This document shows, in pieces, positions 6,826 to 8,053 of a stretch of DNA of 8,053 nt. The stretch's first letter is position 1. Each line of letters starts with the position of its first letter. A program made the translations under genes and the position numbers. This DNA comes from Haemophilus parahaemolyticus (GTDB taxonomy: Bacteria > Pseudomonadota > Gammaproteobacteria > Enterobacterales > Pasteurellaceae): NCBI RefSeq assembly GCF_018373095.1, contig NZ_JAHAHT010000083.1, forward strand, positions 1 to 8,053, in the 5' to 3' direction. The notes under the pieces are model-generated. The model worked only from the letters and a program-made list of their open reading frames with translations, searched no databases and was not told where the DNA came from.

Positions 6826-7476
6826 TTATGCCAAATCCAACCCCATTTGCCAAAACGCAATTTCCATTCTGGTTGCAGTGGTAAAAATCTGTTGAATCTC
6901 GGCAAGCTGACTTAGGTTTAGCGGTTTGCAAAGTGCGGTAAGAAAATCAACGGTTTCTTGGGCAGCTTGTTGAAATTCCTCACTCGCATAGGTATCAATC
7001 CACGTTTGATAAGGATTGCTTGGTAGTTTTGGATAATTTTCTGTGATGTAGCGGGCGACTTGTGCGTAACCTAAAGCACAAGGTGTAACCGCTGCATAAA
7101 GTTCTGGTAAACCACCCGTCATTCCACAATCAAGCAGATAACGTGTATAGGAAATACATGCTGCACTTTCTGGTGTTTGGAATATTTCCTCTTCACTGAT
7201 TTCCCATTGTCGGCAGTAATCCAAATGTAATTGGATTTCTTGGCAAAGAATCTCTAAGGTTTTGCGAGGTGTTTCCATTTCAGCGAAATTTTTTGCTTTA
7301 TACACACCCAAAGCAAAAGCACGGCTGTAATGGAAAAGATAGATGTAATCTTGTTTTAAATAGTGTTGAAAACAAGCTTTTGGCAAGGTGCCTTTTGCAA
7401 GTTGTTGCACAAATTCATGCTCAACATATTGCTTCCAATAAGGTTGCGCTTGCTGAATGAGTTGTTCAATCATCAT
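6826..7476 (-). CDS. tenA: Aminopyrimidine aminohydrolase TenA (thiaminase II family)
   Basis: All-helical cytoplasmic enzyme that hydrolyses 4-amino-5-aminomethyl-2-methylpyrimidine to HMP, salvaging degraded thiamine; it can also cleave thiamine. It is 216 residues, normal for TenA_C types. Active-site positions line up with Bacillus subtilis TenA: D43, Y46 and Y50 in KQDYIYLFHY, Y110, the nucleophile C133 in TPCALGY, Y163 in DTYASEEF, and E205 in ATRMEIAFW. The gene begins with two consecutive ATG codons. AAGGG is three bases before the first and six before the second, so initiation at 7473 is equally possible. It follows the thiY-like gene by six bases and precedes thiM by 14. The pairing with a ThiY-type binding protein suits import and deamination of a pyrimidine precursor, whose product feeds ThiD. 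Confidence 0.95.
   Translation of the reverse strand: MMIEQLIQQAQPYWKQYVEHEFVQQLAKGTLPKACFQHYLKQDYIYLFHYSRAFALGVYKAKNFAEMETPRKTLEILCQEIQLHLDYCRQWEISEEEIFQTPESAACISYTRYLLDCGMTGGLPELYAAVTPCALGYAQVARYITENYPKLPSNPYQTWIDTYASEEFQQAAQETVDFLTALCKPLNLSQLAEIQQIFTTATRMEIAFWQMGLDLA
6931..6939 (+). other. Haemophilus DNA uptake signal sequence core
   Basis: Exact AAGTGCGGT, preceded by A and followed by AAGAAAATC, inside tenA near its 3' end. Confidence 0.8.
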
Positions 7477-7482
7477 TTTCCC

Positions 7483-8053
7483 TTACTGTAATTCGACAGC
7501 ATAGTCTTTCAATTCAAGTGCTTTTGGAATCAAGCCTTTTTGATGCATAAATTCCGCCATTTGTTGATAACGTTTGGCATCCAATTGACGAGGTTTCGTT
7601 GCTAATAAAGGTAGGGTATCTTTCCACGCTAATTGATTTAATTCTGTATTGAGTTCTTTTGACTTATAGCTCACAAATGCTTGCCATGCGTCATTTTGGT
7701 TGTTTTGTAGGTAGGTTGTAGCTTGTTCAAGTGCGGTCAAAAAATCGGAAATTTTTTTAGAAGCAAGACTGTTTTTGTTAGCAACTACAATCAATTCATC
7801 ATAAGCCGGCACACCATATTCTTCAGGGAAAAATGCCACACCTTCTTGTTTTTCTAAATGGATTTGATTGAGTTCAAAATTGCGGAAAGCCCCGATGACC
7901 GCATCAACTTGTCCGGTTAAAAGAGAAGGGGAAAGTGACCAATTCACGTTTACTAATTTTACGTCTTGATTGCTGAGTCCAATAGAGCGAAGCATTGTGT
8001 CGAGCAACACATCTTCAAAGCCACTAACTGAATAGCCTACTTTTTTGCCTTTC
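7483..8053 (-). CDS. thiY: ThiY-like thiamine pyrimidine precursor substrate-binding protein (NMT1/THI5 family), 5' end missing
   Basis: Periplasmic component of a ThiXYZ-type ABC importer, which in characterised systems binds formylaminopyrimidine. About 189 C-terminal residues are visible. The frame stays open through the window edge, so a GTG at 8010 is not the start and roughly 110 to 130 N-terminal residues, including any signal peptide, are outside. Recognisable segments are KKVGYSVSGFEDVLL at the edge, LLTGQVDAVIGAFRNFE (about 45 residues further on), and FFPEEYGVPAYDELIVVA. These form the second lobe of the NMT1-type binding fold. It is first of the visible operon, six bases before tenA. 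The H. influenzae homologue also precedes tenA. The permease and ATPase genes are not visible and would lie upstream. Pyrimidine specificity is inferred from family and neighbours. Confidence 0.87.
   Translation of the reverse strand, partial: KGKKVGYSVSGFEDVLLDTMLRSIGLSNQDVKLVNVNWSLSPSLLTGQVDAVIGAFRNFELNQIHLEKQEGVAFFPEEYGVPAYDELIVVANKNSLASKKISDFLTALEQATTYLQNNQNDAWQAFVSYKSKELNTELNQLAWKDTLPLLATKPRQLDAKRYQQMAEFMHQKGLIPKALELKDYAVELQ
7729..7737 (+). other. Haemophilus DNA uptake signal sequence, near-full consensus
   Basis: AAGTGCGGT followed by CAAAAAATCGG and then AAATTTTTTT. This is the core plus two spaced AT-rich blocks of the extended Haemophilus uptake signal and the best of the four copies. 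It lies inside the thiY-like gene. Confidence 0.85.

Noticed and set aside
1..8053. CRISPR array, cas1 or cas2 in the window
   Set aside because: No spaced direct repeats of about 36 bases and no Cas1 or Cas2 frames are seen. They would follow the missing cas9 end.
7477..8053. TPP riboswitch or operon promoter
   Set aside because: The window ends inside the thiY-like gene and no leader sequence is visible. Internal gaps are too short for a riboswitch.

Overview
The window fits a Haemophilus genome, most likely H. parainfluenzae or a close relative. The protein sequences closely resemble what I recall of that group, base composition is moderately AT-rich, and four exact copies of the Haemophilus 9-base uptake signal core (AAGTGCGGT or its complement) are present. 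I made these comparisons from memory, with no database search.

Layout. Every protein gene is on the minus strand, so transcription runs from high to low coordinates. From 8053 down to 3239 there is one tightly packed thiamine-precursor salvage operon. It consists of a thiY-like substrate-binding protein (start lies outside the window), tenA, thiM, thiD, thiE and an MFS transporter. Gaps are 6 to 14 bases or the genes overlap, so they are probably co-transcribed. ThiY would capture a pyrimidine precursor. TenA would convert aminopyrimidine to HMP. ThiM phosphorylates the thiazole alcohol, ThiD phosphorylates HMP twice, and ThiE joins the two halves into thiamine phosphate. The MFS protein probably imports a precursor. 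No de novo genes (thiC, thiG, thiS, thiH) are seen in the window. A TPP riboswitch, if present, would lie upstream, outside it.

From 3238 to 3019 there is a 220-base intergenic region. It carries a type II-C tracrRNA gene on the plus strand with a near-consensus promoter (TTGACG-17-TAGAAT), an anti-repeat, a small hairpin and a strong intrinsic terminator. It points away from cas9 and toward the end of the MFS gene.

From 3018 down to 82 is a type II-C cas9 with RuvC and HNH catalytic residues intact but a broken 3' end. Homology stops within the PAM-interacting domain at about base 100. It is replaced by about 100 bases of GC-richer, unrelated sequence that reads as a glycosyltransferase fragment in a different frame. 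About 80 C-terminal residues are missing, including the segment that reads the PAM in the Neisseria homologue. This is either a real rearrangement or a chimeric contig end. No cas1, cas2 or CRISPR array is visible; they would normally follow cas9, beyond the break.

The points most worth checking are the cas9 break, the compact divergent tracrRNA, and the absence of a minus-strand terminator between the thiamine operon and cas9. Without a terminator, operon transcripts could run antisense through tracrRNA into cas9.
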